64,000 bases of DNA from Symbiodinium natans (lineage: Eukaryota; Sar; Dinophyceae; Suessiales; Symbiodiniaceae), in contig CAJNDS010000182.1 in assembly GCA_905221605.1 (NCBI GenBank), positions 60,001 to 124,000 of the forward strand, written 5' to 3'. The number at the start of each line of letters is the position of its first letter. Position 1 is the first letter of the stretch. The notes under the pieces were generated by a model that had not been told where the DNA came from, made no database searches, and saw only the letters and a list, made by a program, of their open reading frames with translations. Shown in pieces: positions 61,466-64,000 of the stretch. A program made the translations under genes and the position numbers.

Positions 61466-64000
61466 GCTAGGCGCAGAGAGATGGAGAAAGAGGCACAGAG
61501 GCAAGAGGAGGAGGCTCGGAAGTGGGTCTCTTGAAATTTCCCGAAGCGGGGGTGGCGTCGCCATCACCACCCCCCAAAACCAGCAGCCCAAACCCCCAAA
61601 TGCACCACCAGCAGTGGCAGGTCTCTGGACATTTTGAGTTGCAGGGTGCTGTTGGTAGGGGGCGGAGGGGGGGCTTTGGGTTTCATGGGGGGTCTTAGGC
61701 TGCAGGGGAGTCGCGCTAGGAAGATTCACGCTCTTGCTTGCACTGAATCCCTCCCAGCATTATGCCACCACAGTACTACACTATTTCGCTGCTCTGGTCT
61801 TCGGAGGCAACTGTGCTGTTGATTGATACCGGCAACTCTAGGGCTATTCTCCTGTACTGCCGATTCTCGCAAAAACTCCCGAGAATCTCACAGAGTATAT
61901 CCCCCTGAAGCGCCCACCCCAAAGAATCCCGCAGCGTATCCCCGGAGTGCCTACTGCTACCCCCAGAGAATCCTGCAGAGAATCCCTGTGGAGCCTGTGG
62001 AGCGTGTGCAGTGCCCTCCCCCCAAAGAAGTCCGCTGAGAATCTCGCAAGGCACTGCATCCCCTCAACACCGTATCCCGCAGAGTATCCCTGGAGCGCCA
62101 CTTTGTTGTTCAGCGGTGCAGGGTTTTCGAATGACAGAGTTCGGCTCGAACGTGGACTAGTCGTTCCTGCACGTAGACGATTCTTCGAATTCGGAACTGA
62201 ACCCACAGTAACTTACTGTGCTTTCTGAGTTCAGCGAACGACCCGTGCCCCTCCTTGCACGTCGGCAGGAGCGACTTCGCAAGGAACAGGAGCAAGCCGA
62301 ACAGGTGGGTCTCAAAAACTCAGGTACACTCGGTAGGGCCTTAAGGGGGTAGGTTTTTGTCTTCAGCACCCTCAAAACTTTATATGCCTTGCCTTCTTCT
62401 CAGCTTAAACGGTTAAACTTAAACATGCAGTGCAACATGCAGGCGCGCAAGCAGCGGGAGATCGATGAGGCCAACCGCCGACTGGCGGCGGAAAGGAAGC
62501 GCAAACTCGAGGCCTGTCCGGGGGACTTGGCAGGGCCTCGTGGGTTGAGCTCTTGTTGACTACTTATGTCATGGTGGCTGCTGTCTGTCATTCGACTTCT
62601 TCTTGTGGAGTGGTGGTGAATGATTGATGGACCTCCGCAGCTTCAACCTTGCTTGTGCAAGGAGGAGGAGGAGGCAAAAAGGCGCGTGGAGGAAGAAGCT
62701 TATCGAAAGAAACAGGAGGAAGAGCTCCGCCGAGCTGAGGCTGCCCGGAAGGAGGAGGAGCAGCGCAGGAAGACTGAGGAGGAGGCCAGGAAGAGGGAGG
62801 AACAACGCCAGAAAGCTGAGGAAGAGGAGCGAAAGCAAGCCGAGGAGGAGATCAGGAAACGGGAGGAGGAGGAGGAGCGAAAGAAAGCTGCAGAAGAGAG
62901 CAGGAAGAGGGAGGAGGAGCAGGGAAAGAAAGTCGAGGAGGAGATGAGGAAACGGGAAGAGGAGGAGCGAAAGCAAGCCGCGGAAGAGAGCAGGAAAAGG
63001 GAGGAGGAGCAACGAGCGAAAGCCGAGGAGGAGATGAGGAAACGGGAAGAGGAGGAGCGAAAGCAAGCCGCGGAAGAGAGCAGGAAAAGGGAGGAGGAGC
63101 AACGAGCGAAAGCCGAGGAGGAGAGGAGGAAACGGGAGGAGGAGGAGGAGGAACGAAAGAAAGCCGAGGAGGAAGCCAGGAAACGGCGCGACGAGGAGGA
63201 AGAACGCGGTGAAGCTGGTGAAGCTGCGGAGATCAAGAGGAGAAAGCAGGAAGATCCAGGACAGGCTGAGCCTGCCCCACTGGACGACGCTCGAAGTAAA
63301 GACCGGCTGGTAGCTTCGAGCACTTCGAGCACGTCGAGCACGTCGAAGGAAGGGGCACCGGCATCACCGGCATCCAAGAAGCTGTGTGAAGAGAACAGCA
63401 TTGCAGACGGTGCTAGGACTGCTATGAGGGACCAGCCAGCCGGGCAAGCACGCGACAACAGTGAGCTGTTGAAGGGCACGGTTAATGGCTTCGAGGACTC
63501 TCCTACCCGCCCTGGGTTGCGCCGCTTCTCTGGAGCTTGGATTCAGACGGAGCTGGACCTTGCAAGTGCTCCGGTCGATCAGGTATATGAGGGTGGGGAA
63601 AGCCAGGCAAGCCATGTTGGCCCTGAGCTGCCGAAGCACCTTGGCTCTCCGCAGTGGGATTCGAGGGATGCTTGGTCGTCGCCTAAGCACAGGCAGATGC
63701 AGTGGAATCGCGATTACCGAAGCCGCCAGAGAGACCAAACAGACCAGACGGAGGAGACAAACCAGAGGTGGTCGTGGGAGGCCAACTCTGGCCACACGGA
63801 CTGGGAAGAGTGGCGACACGATGAGCGAAATGGAGACGAAAGCGGCGAATGGCGAAGAAAGCGGCGAAATGGGGATTGGTGGGACTGGACCGACTCGACA
63901 TACTCGGCCGACTGGGCCGAACCGCGCCGCTCTGAGGACGTCCGTCTGCTGTTTGAGGCAAACGGACGCCAAGGATGCTCGGTTGAGAATGTTGCAATGA
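61466..64000 (+). CDS. Glu/Arg/Lys-rich coiled-coil protein, partial at the right edge
   Basis: Exons: about 61466-61513 (ARRREMEKEAQRQEEE), 62230-62304 (PLLARRQERLRKEQEQAEQ), 62443-62511 (ARKQREIDEANRRLAAERKR), and 62662 to the edge. Exons two to four join in phase 0 and all keep the helical heptad-like pattern. One donor is GT (62305) and one is GC (62512). The last exon is open for 446 codons: about 190 residues of uninterrupted coiled coil, then a Ser/Thr repeat (STSSTSSTS), then a tail rich in Trp, Asp, Arg and Ser (RRNGDWWDWTDSTYSADWAE). The earlier exons and the stop are not visible. The style resembles trichohyalin- or caldesmon-like structural proteins; no function can be assigned. 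Confidence 0.75.
61865..62100. repeat. Intronic short repeat, AGAATCCCGCAGAGTATCCC type
   Basis: Seven or so irregular copies of GAATCC-GCAGAG-ATCCC occur, some preceded by CCCCCAAAG or GTGGAGCG. The block lies in the intron between the first two recognised exons of the coiled-coil gene. Confidence 0.7.
62941..63120 (+). repeat. Perfect 90-bp tandem duplication in the coiled coil
   Basis: The 30 codons at 62941-63030 are repeated without any change at 63031-63120, keeping the frame. Flanking copies are related but diverged, so the coiled coil has grown by repeated duplication, the last one recent. Confidence 0.93.

Noticed and set aside
62569-63479. Minus-strand Leu/Ser-rich frames (177 and 259 codons)
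   Set aside because: They are antisense shadows of the Glu/Arg-rich coiled coil; the plus frame has matching exon phases and a composition typical of a real protein.

Overview
The window looks like nuclear DNA of a dinoflagellate, probably a symbiodiniacean or relative; the species cannot be named from this sequence alone. The basis is mixed: intron-rich host genes with GC as well as GT splice donors, a stretch of TTTAGGG telomere-type repeats, very large simple repeats, and retroelements that carry DNA-methylase-like domains, a class reported from dinoflagellates. There is no operon structure and no bacterial or organellar gene order.

Layout. Positions 1-9100 are gene-poor and dominated by simple repeats: a 7-mer pyrimidine tract beside a 100-N assembly gap, an AT-rich tandem repeat near 5.0-5.6 kb, and a 1.36 kb TAC array at 6.0-7.4 kb. 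Positions 9.7-15.4 kb hold, on the minus strand, a decayed tyrosine-recombinase (YR) retroelement, here called family A. Read in its own direction it runs: YR C-terminus, gag, 2-oxoglutarate/Fe(II) dioxygenase-like domain, cytosine-methylase-like domain, reverse transcriptase (RT), and a truncated RNase H. Positions 15.8-18.5 kb are noncoding with dispersed repeats.

Positions 18.5-36.5 kb form a nest of elements on the plus strand. A YR gene is split by a Ty1/copia-type LTR element (18725-26157). The element has TG...CA ends, a 5-bp target duplication TCTTC and a polypurine tract, and removing it with one duplication copy puts the YR frame back in register. The YR remnant then runs into a second YR and a second retroelement, family B: YR, gag with a CCCH finger, and one 1389-codon polyprotein carrying dioxygenase, methylase, RT and RNase H domains. 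Family B is followed by two identical 173-bp direct repeats and then by a family A gag and dioxygenase relic (35065-36490). Family B thus lies between pieces of family A.

Positions 36.5-43.8 kb are mostly noncoding dispersed repeats. From about 43.9 to 51.25 kb lies a many-exon host gene for a prolyl-4-hydroxylase-type oxygenase followed by Sel1-like repeats; its introns hold a MITE, minisatellites and a G-rich tract. Positions 51.3-61.4 kb show little besides repeats, one tRNA-Pro-like sequence and one possible terminal exon. From about 61.4 kb to the right edge lies a host gene for a Glu/Arg/Lys-rich coiled-coil protein that continues beyond the window.

The most interesting system is the pair of divergent YR retroelement families that both join a candidate nucleic-acid-oxidising domain to a cytosine-methylase-like domain in the same order ahead of the RT. 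Dinoflagellate DNA carries both 5-methylcytosine and hydroxymethyluracil, so an element that could alter its own base modifications is a testable idea.
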